Shown: positions 1-7,366, counted from the first letter of the stretch. The stretch is 35,041 nt of DNA from Acidobacteriota bacterium (GCA_016213755.1 JACQZT010000494.1:1-35041), one strand, 5' to 3'. Translations and numbers: made by a program. Notes: a model not told the origin generated them from the sequence alone.

Positions 1-2
1 CC

Positions 3-116
3 GAAGATGTCCGCCGCCAGGTGGAGGCGGGCCGCGCCTTCCAGGACGCCATCAAGGACATGCTCGCCGCCAGCGCCGAGTTGCTGGTGCTGTGGCGCCG
101 GCAGAAGGGCTTATGA
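3..116 (+). CDS. 3' end of an unidentified gene
   Basis: An open frame enters from the left edge and stops with TGA at 114-116, giving the last 37 residues of a protein that ends in WRRQKGL. The visible piece is charged and helical in character (RRQVEAGRAFQDAIKD), with no motif I recognise. Codon use, with G or C in most third positions, matches the real genes nearby. The start and function lie outside the window. Confidence 0.5.
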   Translation, partial: EDVRRQVEAGRAFQDAIKDMLAASAELLVLWRRQKGL

Positions 117-119
117 AAG

Positions 120-480
120 GTCCCTCCGTCCGGCCGGTCTTTCATTGCGATTGAAGAGCGCCCTCCGGCTGGAGTGGCTGGCACGCGCGGCCGGCCGGAA
201 GGAGACCGGCCTGGCCCCCGATTCGGCGACGATGCGCTGGCCTGCTTCACCGAGCGCGCCGATCCGGAAGTGATCCGCCGCCGCGCGGTGGCGGCATTGA
301 AACTGGCCAAGCCGAACAAGGCATTCGAGGAGACCGCCTTCATCGGTCTGGCGATCGGCGGAACCGGGGCCGGCGGCGCCACCAAACAAGCTTGCCCGCT
401 GTGTCATCCGGTCCAGGACGGCCAGGGCCATGTCGCCAGCCAGATCCGCCACTTCGCGATGATCGGCGTGGTCGGCAGTT
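120..480 (+). pseudogene. Decayed DDE transposase fragment
   Basis: Two reading frames together resemble the N-terminal part of a DDE-type insertion-sequence transposase. One frame gives [16 protein letters not shown] (about 157-210). After a shift the other frame gives [19 protein letters not shown], then KRNKAF-like (KPNKAF), [12 protein letters not shown], a CPLC pair and [11 protein letters not shown], ending near 475. From memory, intact relatives read AxDGTGAG at the first catalytic aspartate; here that residue is glycine (GGC instead of GAC). With the frameshift, a missing active-site residue and no C-terminal two thirds, the element is dead. No terminal inverted repeats were recognised. 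Its second frame is open into rplU, so an automatic caller could wrongly start rplU at 174. Confidence 0.5.
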
Positions 481-508
481 GGCGCGGCCACCGGTTTTGT
501 CGTATCAT
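479..508 (+). promoter_or_regulatory. Candidate sigma-70 promoter for rplU-rpmA
   Basis: TTGGCG (479-484) and TATCAT (503-508) are separated by 18 bases and lie about 90 bases upstream of rplU. Transcription would begin near 515 and give a GC-rich leader of about 80 nt. The site starts where the transposase-like sequence ends. This is pattern matching only. Confidence 0.4.
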
Positions 509-596
509 AGAGTTTTGCGGCTCGCGGCCGTGCCCGGTGAGGGTGCGTCTGCCTCTTCAAGCAGCCCCTGGAAGACCACAAGAAAGAGGAATTCCT

Positions 597-908
597 ATGT
601 ACGCAGTGATCGAAAGCGGCGGGAAGCAGTATCGCGTCGCCCCGGGCGACACGGTCGCCGTGGAGAAACTGCCCGGCGAAATCGGCGCCGAGGTGGAGTT
701 TACGAAAGTGCTGGCCGTGAGCACGGACGCCGGCGAGCTGACGGCGGGCGCCGCCGTGGAAGGCGCCAGGGTGAAGGGCACCATCGCCTCGCACGGGCGC
801 GGCGACAAGGTCATCGTGTTCAAATTCAAGCGCAAGAAACAGTACAAGCGCACGCAGGGCCACCGCCAGGATTTCACCGCGGTAAAGGTCAGCGAGATTC
901 TCGCCTAG
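597..908 (+). CDS. rplU: 50S ribosomal protein L21 (bL21)
   Basis: The 103-residue protein opens [14 protein letters not shown], the hallmark start of bL21. It carries the basic [15 protein letters not shown] segment near residues 77-91 that contacts 23S rRNA. Length is typical of the family. The start at 597 follows a good ribosome-binding site (AGAGGA near 585-590); the frame is open further upstream only because of the transposase remnant. The stop TAG at 906-908 overlaps the AGGAGG of rpmA. L21, L27 and Obg adjacent in this order is a widespread ribosome-assembly operon. Confidence 0.97.
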   Translation: MYAVIESGGKQYRVAPGDTVAVEKLPGEIGAEVEFTKVLAVSTDAGELTAGAAVEGARVKGTIASHGRGDKVIVFKFKRKKQYKRTQGHRQDFTAVKVSEILA

Positions 909-917
909 GAGGAACGT

Positions 918-1178
918 ATGGCGCACAAAAAAGGACTCGGAAGTTCCAAGAACGGGCGCGACTCCAACGCGCAGCGGCTGGGCGTGAAGCGTTTTGGCGG
1001 CCAACTGGTGACGGGCGGATCGATTCTGGTGCGGCAGCGCGGCACGCGATACAAGCCGGGCGAGAACGTCGGCATCGGTAAGGACGACACGCTGTACGCG
1101 CGCGTCCCCGGCGTGGTCGAGTTCCGCGACCGCGGCCGGATGGGCAAGTTTATCAGCATCCGCACCGAGGCACAGTAA
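918..1178 (+). CDS. rpmA: 50S ribosomal protein L27 (bL27)
   Basis: The 86-residue protein opens [16 protein letters not shown] and continues [22 protein letters not shown], which is diagnostic of bL27. Its N-terminal tail reaches the peptidyl-transferase centre of the 50S subunit. The mature-type start (MAHKKG) is encoded directly, with no Firmicutes-style cleaved N-terminal extension. AGGAGG at 907-912 sits 5 bases before the ATG and overlaps the rplU stop, so the two ribosomal genes are translated from one mRNA. A terminator follows at 1204-1239. Confidence 0.97.
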   Translation: MAHKKGLGSSKNGRDSNAQRLGVKRFGGQLVTGGSILVRQRGTRYKPGENVGIGKDDTLYARVPGVVEFRDRGRMGKFISIRTEAQ

Positions 1179-1203
1179 CCGGGTTTTCGACCCGCGGGAA
1201 CCA

Positions 1204-1239
1204 GGGGCCGCCGGCCGCGCGCCGCGCGGCCCCTTTTTT
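1204..1239 (+). terminator. Intrinsic terminator after rpmA, abutting obgE
   Basis: GGGGCCGC (1204-1211) pairs perfectly with GCGGCCCC (1226-1233). A further CGGC/GCCG pairing lies inside the loop, and six T residues follow (1234-1239). This is a strong Rho-independent terminator. The T-run ends two bases before the obgE ATG at 1242, so obgE expression must depend on read-through or on a transcript that lacks a normal leader. Confidence 0.8.
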
Positions 1240-1241
1240 GC

Positions 1242-2240
1242 ATGTTCATCGACGAAGTCCGAATTCAAGTTAAAGCCGGCGACGGCGGCAACGGCTGCAT
1301 GGCCTTCCGCCGCGAGAAGTTCGTGCCGCACGGAGGCCCCAGCGGCGGCGACGGCGGCCGCGGGGGCGACGTGATCCTGGTTTCGAGCCTGCATTACAAC
1401 ACCCTGCTGCACCTGCGCTTCAACCCCGAACATAAGGCCGAACGCGGGCGTCACGGAGAAGGCTCAAACCGCACCGGGCACACCGGCGCGGACGCCGAGG
1501 TGGCCGTTCCGGTGGGCACCGTGGTCCGCGACGATGCGACCGGCGAACTGCTGCACGACTTCACCCAGCCGGAGGAGCGCTTCATCGTGGCGCGCGGCGG
1601 CCGAGGCGGCAGGGGCAACGCCCGCTTTGCCACCTCCACGCACCAGACGCCCACAGAGCACGAAGACGGACGCCCGGGCGAAGAGAAGCGCCTGCAACTG
1701 GAACTCAAGCTGCTTGCCGACGCCGGCCTGGTGGGCTTCCCGAACGCCGGCAAGTCGACGCTGATTTCCCGTATCTCGGCGGCGCGGCCCAAAATCGCCG
1801 ACTACCCCTTCACTACTCTGGAACCCAACCTGGGCGTGGTGAAGATGGACGACCTGCGCGGTTTCGTGGTCGCCGACATTCCGGGACTGATCGAAGGCGC
1901 GCACCTGGGCCACGGACTGGGCATGCAGTTCCTGCGCCACGTCGAGCGCACCCGCCTGCTGGTGCACCTGGTGGATCTTTCCGACGGAACCGGGCGCGAC
2001 CCGGTCCGCGACTTCGACGTGATCATGAACGAACTGGCCAGCTTCAGCGAGGAACTGGTCCGGAAGCCCATGCTGGTGGTGGGAACCAAGCTCGACGCCG
2101 CGCAGGACCCCGAACGGCGGCTTTCGCTGGAGCGCCTGGCTCAGGATCGCGGTCTGCCCTTCTATGCGATTTCCAGCGTCACCGGCGAGGGCGTCGACAC
2201 GCTGCGGCGCGCCATGGGCGAGCGCCTGCTGGCGAGTTAG
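1242..2240 (+). CDS. obgE: GTPase Obg/CgtA
   Basis: The 332-residue protein has the Obg fold of glycine-rich strands (about 1-158, with [12 protein letters not shown] at 31-42) followed by a GTPase domain. GTPase motifs are G1 GFPNAGKS (165-172), G3 DIPG (212-215), G4 TKLD (282-285, threonine in place of the usual asparagine) and G5 SS (311-312). Obg binds the 50S subunit, acts as a late assembly factor and links growth to the GTP/ppGpp pool. The variable C-terminal domain of some Obg proteins is absent. [18 protein letters not shown] is the canonical start, although no Shine-Dalgarno precedes it because the terminator T-run lies there. The stop overlaps the stop of the convergent regulator gene. 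Confidence 0.96.
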   Translation: MFIDEVRIQVKAGDGGNGCMAFRREKFVPHGGPSGGDGGRGGDVILVSSLHYNTLLHLRFNPEHKAERGRHGEGSNRTGHTGADAEVAVPVGTVVRDDATGELLHDFTQPEERFIVARGGRGGRGNARFATSTHQTPTEHEDGRPGEEKRLQLELKLLADAGLVGFPNAGKSTLISRISAARPKIADYPFTTLEPNLGVVKMDDLRGFVVADIPGLIEGAHLGHGLGMQFLRHVERTRLLVHLVDLSDGTGRDPVRDFDVIMNELASFSEELVRKPMLVVGTKLDAAQDPERRLSLERLAQDRGLPFYAISSVTGEGVDTLRRAMGERLLAS

Positions 2241-3574
2241 CCCGCCCGCGCCTTGAGCGCGTCCTTCACATCCAGGTTGCGGATCAGCCGGTGCAGGTAG
2301 TTGGGATGCAGGCCGAGCCGGCGCGCGCACTCCGTGTAGCTGCCGCCGGCCTGGTCGAAGGCGCGCAGGATGGCTTGTTTCTTGGCTTCGTTGACTGCTT
2401 CGTGGAACGGCGCCAGCGGCGCGCCGGGCCGGGAATCGGCTTCTTCAAACAGGGTTTCCGGCAGGTCTTCGGGCAGGATGAACTCGGTGGACCCCAGGAC
2501 GATGGCGCGCTCGATGGAGTTCTCCAGTTCGCGCACGTTGCCCGGCCAGTCGTAGCCCATCAGCCGGTCCCGCGCCTCCGGCGACAGACCCGCCACCGGG
2601 CGGCTCGAACGGCGCGCGAACTTCCGGACGAAGTATTGCGCCAGCAGCGGGATGTCCGCCCGGCGGTCGCGCAGCGGCGGCATGGTAACCCGCACCACGT
2701 TGAGGCGGTAGTAAAGGTCCTGGCGGAACGCGCTCCGGCGCGCCTCGTCGGCCAGGTCGCGGTTGGTGGCGGCGATGATCCGCAGGTCGGAGCACACCGT
2801 GCATGTGCCGCCCACGCGCTCGAATTCATGCTCCTGCAACACGCGCAACAGCTTGGCTTGCAGGGCCGGCACCATCTCGCCGATCTCGTCCAGAAAGACC
2901 GTGCCGCCGTCGGCCGCCTCCAGCTTGCCGCGTTTCTGCGCCACGGCGCCGGTGAAGGAGCCTTTCTCGTGGCCGAACATCTCGCTCTCGAGCAGCGTTT
3001 CGGTGATGGCGGCGCAATTGATGGCCACGAACGGCTTCCCTGCCCGGCGGCTGTTGCGGTGGATGGCGCGGGCCACCAGTTCCTTGCCCGTTCCGCTCTC
3101 GCCGCAGATCAGCACTGTGGAATCGGTGGGCGCCACCTGGGCGATGAACTGGCAGACCGCGCGGATGGCCGGGCTGTCGCCCACCATGTCGTGATCGACG
3201 TGCGCGGCGGCCTGCAGCCGGCGGTTCTCCAGTTCCAGGCGCTCGATCTCGCGCTGCAAACGGAAGTCCGCGGGCGTTTCAGCTTCATAGGCCAGGTACA
3301 GGAACAGCGTTCCGCCGATGCGAATCTCGTCGCCATGCACCAGGGCGCGCTCGTCCGCCGACAGTCCGTTCACCGCCAGCGCGCCACCCGCCCCGGACCT
3401 GCGCAAATGGAATTCACCGTCCTGTCCCTGAATGATGCAGTGAAAAGAGGCTATAGCAGGGTCATCGAGGACCAGCAGGTTCGCGGGATCGCTGCCGATG
3501 GTGATTTCCTGCTCCGGAAGGATGAAGAACGCTCCTTCAATCAGACCGGAGATCGCGAAAAGCCGAGGGTTCAT
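2237..3574 (-). CDS. FHA-domain sigma-54-dependent activator
   Basis: This 445-residue enhancer-binding protein has three parts. Residues 1-97 form an FHA-like phosphothreonine-reading domain (IGSDP...[10 protein letters not shown]...GDEIRIGG), joined by a charged helical linker (104-123). Residues about 130-360 are the AAA+ core that remodels RNA polymerase-sigma-54: Walker A GESGTGKE (158-165), the sigma-54-contacting loop GSFTGA (205-210, serine for the usual alanine) and Walker B GGTVFLDE (223-230). The C-terminus carries a Fis-type helix-turn-helix ([21 protein letters not shown]). There is no receiver domain, so the input is probably a Ser/Thr-kinase phosphopeptide read by FHA; no kinase is in view. 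Two sigma-54 promoters for secreted proteins lie 250-950 bases away, making it their likely activator (inference). A clear Shine-Dalgarno is lacking. Confidence 0.92.
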   Translation of the reverse strand: MNPRLFAISGLIEGAFFILPEQEITIGSDPANLLVLDDPAIASFHCIIQGQDGEFHLRRSGAGGALAVNGLSADERALVHGDEIRIGGTLFLYLAYEAETPADFRLQREIERLELENRRLQAAAHVDHDMVGDSPAIRAVCQFIAQVAPTDSTVLICGESGTGKELVARAIHRNSRRAGKPFVAINCAAITETLLESEMFGHEKGSFTGAVAQKRGKLEAADGGTVFLDEIGEMVPALQAKLLRVLQEHEFERVGGTCTVCSDLRIIAATNRDLADEARRSAFRQDLYYRLNVVRVTMPPLRDRRADIPLLAQYFVRKFARRSSRPVAGLSPEARDRLMGYDWPGNVRELENSIERAIVLGSTEFILPEDLPETLFEEADSRPGAPLAPFHEAVNEAKKQAILRAFDQAGGSYTECARRLGLHPNYLHRLIRNLDVKDALKARAG

Positions 3575-3594
3575 CAGAGGATCAGTCTGTCCGA

Positions 3595-3600
3595 ATTATA
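3595..3600 (-). promoter_or_regulatory. -10 element (TATAAT) of the sigma-54 activator gene
   Basis: On the minus strand a perfect TATAAT lies 20 bases upstream of the activator's start codon, without a good -35. It is embedded in CTGTCCGAATTATATTAG (plus strand 3587-3604). That stretch loosely resembles the CTATCCGA...TAG repeats found upstream of the two sigma-54 promoters. If the activator binds there, it would control its own gene. The rest of 3575-3897 holds the sites listed separately and no gene. Confidence 0.4.
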
Positions 3601-3690
3601 TTAGACGATTGATTCGAGCGGATGTTCCAGTTCCACAGCGTAAGGATTCGTAAAAAGAGAGGGCAGACCGGGCTGACGCGCCTCGCAGAC

Positions 3691-3728
3691 CTATCCGAAA
3701 GATGAGCCGGGTTCACTATTCGATAGCC
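3691..3728 (+). promoter_or_regulatory. Candidate activator-binding sites (pair) for the first secreted-protein gene
   Basis: CTATCCGAAAGATGAGCC at 3691-3708 matches the site at 4424-4441 in 15 of 18 positions. A weaker partner occupies 3711-3728 (core CTATTCGATAG, itself a palindrome, then CC). The two start 20 bases apart, about two helical turns, and lie roughly 100-135 bases upstream of a -24/-12 promoter. That is a usual distance for enhancer-binding-protein sites. Assigning them to the adjacent activator is inference. Confidence 0.5.
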
Positions 3729-3825
3729 GGCGGCAGCGGCTGAGGCAGCTCGTTGAATCGCTGAATGGAGAACAACTTCCGTTTTATCAGTCACTCAGCG
3801 GAGGTTGCGGCGGCTGCGACGGTCT

Positions 3826-3841
3826 TGGCATTGCGCTTGCT
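3826..3841 (+). promoter_or_regulatory. Sigma-54 (-24/-12) promoter, first secreted-protein gene
   Basis: TGGCAT, five bases, then TTGCT fits the sigma-54 consensus TGGCAC-N5-TTGCW, with the invariant GG and GC exactly 12 bases apart. Transcription would start near 3852, leaving a leader of about 46 nt before the ATG at 3898. Confidence 0.75.
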
Positions 3842-3897
3842 TTTGTAACAGGCGTAACGGGCTTCGACAGAAGCCAGACAAAAAAGGAGATACAGAG

Positions 3898-4305
3898 ATG
3901 AAAAACCTATTTCTCGCCTTGGCCATGATCGGGCTTTTTGCCGCCGCTGCCTTCGCTCAAGAAGCCTCTGTGGTACTGGCCCGGGTTCCCTTCGACTTCG
4001 CCGTGGGCGCCGCGCAGATGCCCGCGGGCGTCTACACGCTGGAGCGCAACACTGCGGCCGGCATGCTCACCATTCGGGACGGCTCCGGGCTGGTCAAAGC
4101 CATGATCCAGGCCATTCGGATGGAGAACTCTAAGGCCGACCGGCAGCCCATGCTGGTGTTCAACACATACGGCGGCCGTCATTTCCTGAGCCGCGTATGG
4201 TGGGCGAACGGTCCGGGACAGCAAATGCTCAGGACCAGGATTGAAAAAGAGTTGCTGGCTGCAACCGGTGCGAAGCAGGTGCTGGTGGCAGGAAGACTCC
4301 ACTGA
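3898..4305 (+). CDS. Small secreted protein A, paralogue of 4569-4976
   Basis: The 135-residue protein has a clear Sec signal peptide (MKNLFLALAM..., cleavage probably after AFA at residue 20). A compact, probably beta-rich domain follows, with PFDFAVGAAQMPAGVYTLE, a LVFNTYGGRHFLSRVW segment and a charged RTRIEKELL helix. I recognise the arrangement (VPFDF-VG-LPAGxYTV ... YFLAxVW ... ERELxA) from uncharacterised acidobacterial secreted proteins; the function is unknown. The ATG at 3898 is chosen because AAGGAGA (3884-3890) precedes it and the signal peptide starts there. An in-frame TTG at 3805 lies upstream of the promoter and is rejected. A strong terminator follows, so it is its own transcription unit under the sigma-54 promoter at 3826. 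Confidence 0.85.
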   Translation: MKNLFLALAMIGLFAAAAFAQEASVVLARVPFDFAVGAAQMPAGVYTLERNTAAGMLTIRDGSGLVKAMIQAIRMENSKADRQPMLVFNTYGGRHFLSRVWWANGPGQQMLRTRIEKELLAATGAKQVLVAGRLH

Positions 4306-4347
4306 GCGTCCGCGGTCCCGCACTCAGCTCTGGTTGTTGTCCCCCCC

Positions 4348-4403
4348 AGGCGCGCGCCGGTCGGATCCAACTCCCCCGTTGGCCCGGCGCGCGCCTTTGG
4401 TTT
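4348..4403 (+). terminator. Intrinsic terminator after secreted protein A
   Basis: AGGCGCGCGCCGG (4348-4360) is a perfect 13-base complement of CCGGCGCGCGCCT (4384-4396). The loop is 23 bases and a TTTGGTTTT tail follows. It isolates the first secreted-protein gene from the second. Confidence 0.8.
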
Positions 4404-4423
4404 TCCGCCGCCCGCCGCGTCCC

Positions 4424-4462
4424 CTATCCGAAACGTTAGCCAATCTATCCGATCAGCTAGCT
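4424..4462 (+). promoter_or_regulatory. Candidate activator-binding sites (tandem pair) for the second secreted-protein gene
   Basis: CTATCCGAAACGTTAGCC (4424-4441) and CTATCCGATCAGCTAGCT (4445-4462) begin 21 bases apart, two helical turns. Both share CTATCCGA and an imperfect dyad CTA...TAG. They lie about 65-100 bases upstream of the sigma-54 promoter at 4525. The same repeat occurs at 3691 before the paralogous gene. That is the expected pattern for tandem dimer sites of a sigma-54 activator. Confidence 0.6.
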
Positions 4463-4524
4463 GAGGCCCCTCCCGGAGAGGCGTTAACAACATGTTTTCA
4501 ATAGCTTACCGGTTCTGGTGGGTT

Positions 4525-4540
4525 TGGCACTCGGCCTGCA
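4525..4540 (+). promoter_or_regulatory. Sigma-54 (-24/-12) promoter, second secreted-protein gene
   Basis: TGGCAC, five bases, then CTGCA matches the sigma-54 consensus, with GG and GC 12 bases apart. The start of transcription would be near 4551, just before the AAGGAG (4555-4560) that serves the ATG at 4569. Confidence 0.75.
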
Positions 4541-4568
4541 CGTGGTATAGGTGCAAGGAGACATGAAA

Positions 4569-4976
4569 ATGAAACAACTTATTCTGGCACTGGCAATGGT
4601 CGGGATTTTTACCGCGGCTTGCTTCGCAGTCGAAGCCCATGCGGTGAAGACCCGGGTCCCTTTCGATTTCACGGTAGGTTCCACGCAGGTGCCTGCCGGC
4701 GTTTACACGGTGGAGCCACAAGGCTTGCCCGGCGTCCTGATGCTGCGCGATTCGGCAGGTCATGTCGCGGCGATGTTTCAGATCAACCGTTTGACGAGTG
4801 CGTCGGAAAACCCGGATCCCAGACTGGTTTTTAACAAGTACGGTGACCGCTACTTCCTGGCGCGGGTCTGGGATGCTTCCGGAACGGGGAGCGAATTGCG
4901 TAAGACCAAGACTGAGCGGGAACTGCTGGCATTCGCCTCGGTCGAGCAGGTTCTGGTAGCGGCGTTCTACCGCTGA
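4569..4976 (+). CDS. Small secreted protein B, paralogue of 3898-4305
   Basis: This protein has 135 residues, the same length as its neighbour, and aligns with it end to end. Matching landmarks are MKQLILALAMVG versus MKNLFLALAMIG, VPFDFTVGSTQVPAGVYTVE, LVFNKYGDRYFLARVW and KTERELLA. The signal peptide is probably cut after CFA (residue 20) or AHA (25). A cysteine at 18 lies in TAAC, a poor lipobox, so a lipoprotein is unlikely. The start at 4569 fits the 8-base spacing from AAGGAG and the paralogue; an in-frame ATG at 4563 is too close to that site. The promoter is of the sigma-54 type, and a hairpin terminator ends the unit. Function unknown. Confidence 0.85.
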   Translation: MKQLILALAMVGIFTAACFAVEAHAVKTRVPFDFTVGSTQVPAGVYTVEPQGLPGVLMLRDSAGHVAAMFQINRLTSASENPDPRLVFNKYGDRYFLARVWDASGTGSELRKTKTERELLAFASVEQVLVAAFYR

Positions 4977-5001
4977 CCCAGCCGCAGTCCGACGAACCCC
5001 C

Positions 5002-5036
5002 AGGGCCGCGCCGCGGGCGCGGCCCTATTCGTTTTT
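5002..5036 (+). terminator. Intrinsic terminator after secreted protein B
   Basis: AGGGCCGCGCC (5002-5012) and GGCGCGGCCCT (5016-5026) form a perfect 11-bp stem with a 3-base loop, followed by ATTCGTTTTT. The next gene, truB, starts 26 bases later. Confidence 0.8.
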
Positions 5037-5061
5037 CTCCACTACGCTAAATTGGAGTGAG

Positions 5062-5943
5062 ATGGATGGAGTGATTGTAGTGGACAAGCCCGAGGGCTGG
5101 ACCTCGCACGACGCGGTGAACCGCCTGCGCCGGCTGGCGGGCACACGAAAGATCGGGCACCTGGGCACGCTGGACCCGCAGGCCACCGGCGTGCTCCCCC
5201 TGATCCTCAACCGGGCCACCCGCCTGGCGCAGTTTTACGTGCGCAACGACAAGGTCTACGACGCCCTGATCCACTTCGGCTACTCCACCGACACCTACGA
5301 CAAGGACGGCACGCCCACCTCTCCGGTCGCCGACGCGCGGATCGACCAGGAGGAACTGGAGCGGGCGCTGATCAACTTCCGCGGCCCCTTCGAGCAGGTT
5401 CCGCCCCCGATTTCGGCCAAAAAAATCGGCGGCACGCCGGCCTACAAGCTGGCGCGCAGGCAACTGCCCGTGGACCTGGCGCCCGTCCGAATCGAGGTCT
5501 ACTCGCTGGTTCTGCTGGAACACACCGGCAGCGAGGCCCGCCTCAAGGTGCATTGTTCGGGCGGCACCTACCTGCGCAGCATCGCGCACGACCTAGGCAA
5601 GCTCCTGGGCTGCGGCGCCTTCTTGAAGGGCCTGCGGCGCATCGCGTCGGGGGACTTCACTCTCGATCAGGCGCGCACGCTCGACCAGCTCGCGCAACTG
5701 GCCGGTGAGAACCGCCTGAGCGAGGCGCTCATCCCCGCCGCCAGGCTGCTGCCCGAGTTCCCCACCGAAGTGGTGGACGCGCACACCGCGGCGCGCATTC
5801 GCCAGGGCCGCGACTTCCGGGTCTCACCTTTCCGGGTGCGGAGTGCGGCCAGGCACGTCAAAGCGGTCACCCAGGACGGCCAGTTGATCGCCATCGGCGA
5901 GGCGGTCCTGCCGCATCTGTACCACCCGTCCCTGGTGCTTTAG
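5062..5943 (+). CDS. truB: tRNA pseudouridine-55 synthase TruB
   Basis: This 293-residue enzyme isomerises U55 in the T-loop of tRNAs. The N-terminus MDGVIVVDKPEGWTSHDAV and the catalytic block KIGHLGTLDPQATGVLP are diagnostic; Asp38 is the catalytic residue. KVHCSGGTYLRSIAHDLG (about 167-184) is the second conserved substrate-binding block, and a short PUA-like C-terminal part follows. GGAG lies about 5 bases before the ATG. The gene converges on glmU and their stop codons overlap (TAG 5941-5943 against TAA read from 5942 to 5940). Confidence 0.96.
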   Translation: MDGVIVVDKPEGWTSHDAVNRLRRLAGTRKIGHLGTLDPQATGVLPLILNRATRLAQFYVRNDKVYDALIHFGYSTDTYDKDGTPTSPVADARIDQEELERALINFRGPFEQVPPPISAKKIGGTPAYKLARRQLPVDLAPVRIEVYSLVLLEHTGSEARLKVHCSGGTYLRSIAHDLGKLLGCGAFLKGLRRIASGDFTLDQARTLDQLAQLAGENRLSEALIPAARLLPEFPTEVVDAHTAARIRQGRDFRVSPFRVRSAARHVKAVTQDGQLIAIGEAVLPHLYHPSLVL

Positions 5944-7331
5944 GATCGGGCCTTCTCGCGGCGGCGCTTGGCCCAGTCTTCCTTGACCACCTGGTGCTCG
6001 CGCGCCACGGCGAGAGAATTCGCCGGCACGGACTTGGTGATCACCGACCCGGCGGCGACGTAACTGCCGGCGCCGATCTCGACCGGAGCCACCAGCGTCG
6101 AGTTGCTGCCCACGAAGGCCCCGTCGTGGATGTGAGTGGGGTTCTTCGCGACCCCGTCGAAGTTACAGGTAATGGCGCCGGCGCCGATGTTGACGTCCTT
6201 TCCGATGGTCGCATCTCCCAGATAGGCCAAGTGCATGGCCTTCGAGCCGGCTCCCAAACGGGTCTTCTTCAACTCGACGAAATTGCCGACGCACGCTCCG
6301 GCCCCCACATGATTCTCCAGCCGCAGCCGCGCATACGGGCCGATCTGGGCGCCGGCCTCGACCACCGACGTCCCGATGATGCTGAAGGGGCCCACCTGAA
6401 CGCCGTCGCCCAGCGTCGAATCGGTCACCATCGAGCAGGCGCCGATGCGGCAGTTCTCGCCGATCCTGGTCCGCCCCAGTATGCGCGTGAACGGTTCTAG
6501 GATGCTGTCCGGCCCAATGGAGACGTCTTCATCGACGGTGACCGTCTCGGGCTTCTCAATGGTCACCCCAGCCAGCATGAGTTCGCGCACCTTGCACTCG
6601 CGGAAGATGCGGTCCGCCACCGCCAGGTCCACCCGGGTGTTGATGCCCAGAACCTCGCGCGAGTCGTCCAGCAACATCGTGCCGCAGCTATGGCCGTGGC
6701 GGCGCAGGATCTCGACCATGTCGGTGAGATAGTACTCCCCCGCCGGATTGGCCGTGCCGATCTCGGGCAGGTGCTTCCAGAGCAAATCGGCGCGGAAACA
6801 GTAAATGCCCGAGTTGATCTCGCGGATCAGGCGCTGCTGGGCCGTGGCCGCCTTTTCTTCGACAATGGCCGTGATGCCACCGCTGGAGTCCTTGACGACG
6901 CGGCCGTACCCGTGGGGATCGTCAAGCACCGTGGTAATCAGCGTAGCGGCGTGGCGCGAGCAGGCCTGCGCCTCCACCAGCCGCGCCAGAGTCGGGACGG
7001 ACAGCAACGGGCAATCGCCGTAGAGCACCAGCACCATCCCGTCGCGCCCGGCGAGCGATCCCCGGCAAACCATCAGGGCGTGTCCCGTACCCTTGGGCTC
7101 GGCCTGATCGGCAAACCCTATCCCGAAGCCGGACAGGGCTTCGCGCACCCGGCCGGCCTGGTAGCCGACCACGGTGACAATCCGCTCTGGCGGCGCCAGG
7201 TTTAGCGCGGCGCGCACCACGTGCTCCACCAGCGAGAGCCCGCCGGCGCGATGCAGCACCTTGGCGTGCCGGGATTTCATGCGCGTGCCGAGCCCGGCCG
7301 CCAGTATCACCACCGTAACCGAATCCTGCAT
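5940..7331 (-). CDS. glmU: Bifunctional UDP-GlcNAc pyrophosphorylase / GlcN-1-P acetyltransferase
   Basis: The 463-residue protein makes UDP-N-acetylglucosamine, the precursor of peptidoglycan and lipid A. The N-terminal uridylyltransferase domain has LAAGLGTRMKS (10-20) with a lysine at 24. The C-terminal left-handed beta-helix carries hexapeptide repeats and the acetyltransferase signature KAMHLAYLGDATIG, including the catalytic histidine. The frame is open a further 177 codons upstream, but that stretch is antisense to nothing conserved and overlaps yvcK; MQDSVTVVILAAG is the family's start, with GGGAAG about 6 bases upstream. It is last in a minus-strand run with a TPR gene and yvcK, 35 bases after yvcK. 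Confidence 0.96.
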   Translation of the reverse strand: MQDSVTVVILAAGLGTRMKSRHAKVLHRAGGLSLVEHVVRAALNLAPPERIVTVVGYQAGRVREALSGFGIGFADQAEPKGTGHALMVCRGSLAGRDGMVLVLYGDCPLLSVPTLARLVEAQACSRHAATLITTVLDDPHGYGRVVKDSSGGITAIVEEKAATAQQRLIREINSGIYCFRADLLWKHLPEIGTANPAGEYYLTDMVEILRRHGHSCGTMLLDDSREVLGINTRVDLAVADRIFRECKVRELMLAGVTIEKPETVTVDEDVSIGPDSILEPFTRILGRTRIGENCRIGACSMVTDSTLGDGVQVGPFSIIGTSVVEAGAQIGPYARLRLENHVGAGACVGNFVELKKTRLGAGSKAMHLAYLGDATIGKDVNIGAGAITCNFDGVAKNPTHIHDGAFVGSNSTLVAPVEIGAGSYVAAGSVITKSVPANSLAVAREHQVVKEDWAKRRREKARS

Positions 7332-7366
7332 GTTCGCTTCCCATCTTAGCGGGAATCGAAGCAGGG

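Noticed and set aside
174-908. rplU with a 141-residue N-terminal extension
   Set aside because: The frame is open only because the transposase remnant happens to be in phase. L21 starts at MYAVIESGG with its own ribosome-binding site at 597.
111-1454. Long minus-strand frame opposite rplU, rpmA and obgE
   Set aside because: It is antisense to three conserved genes, rich in Ala/Arg/His/Gly and without recognisable motifs; a typical shadow in GC-rich DNA.
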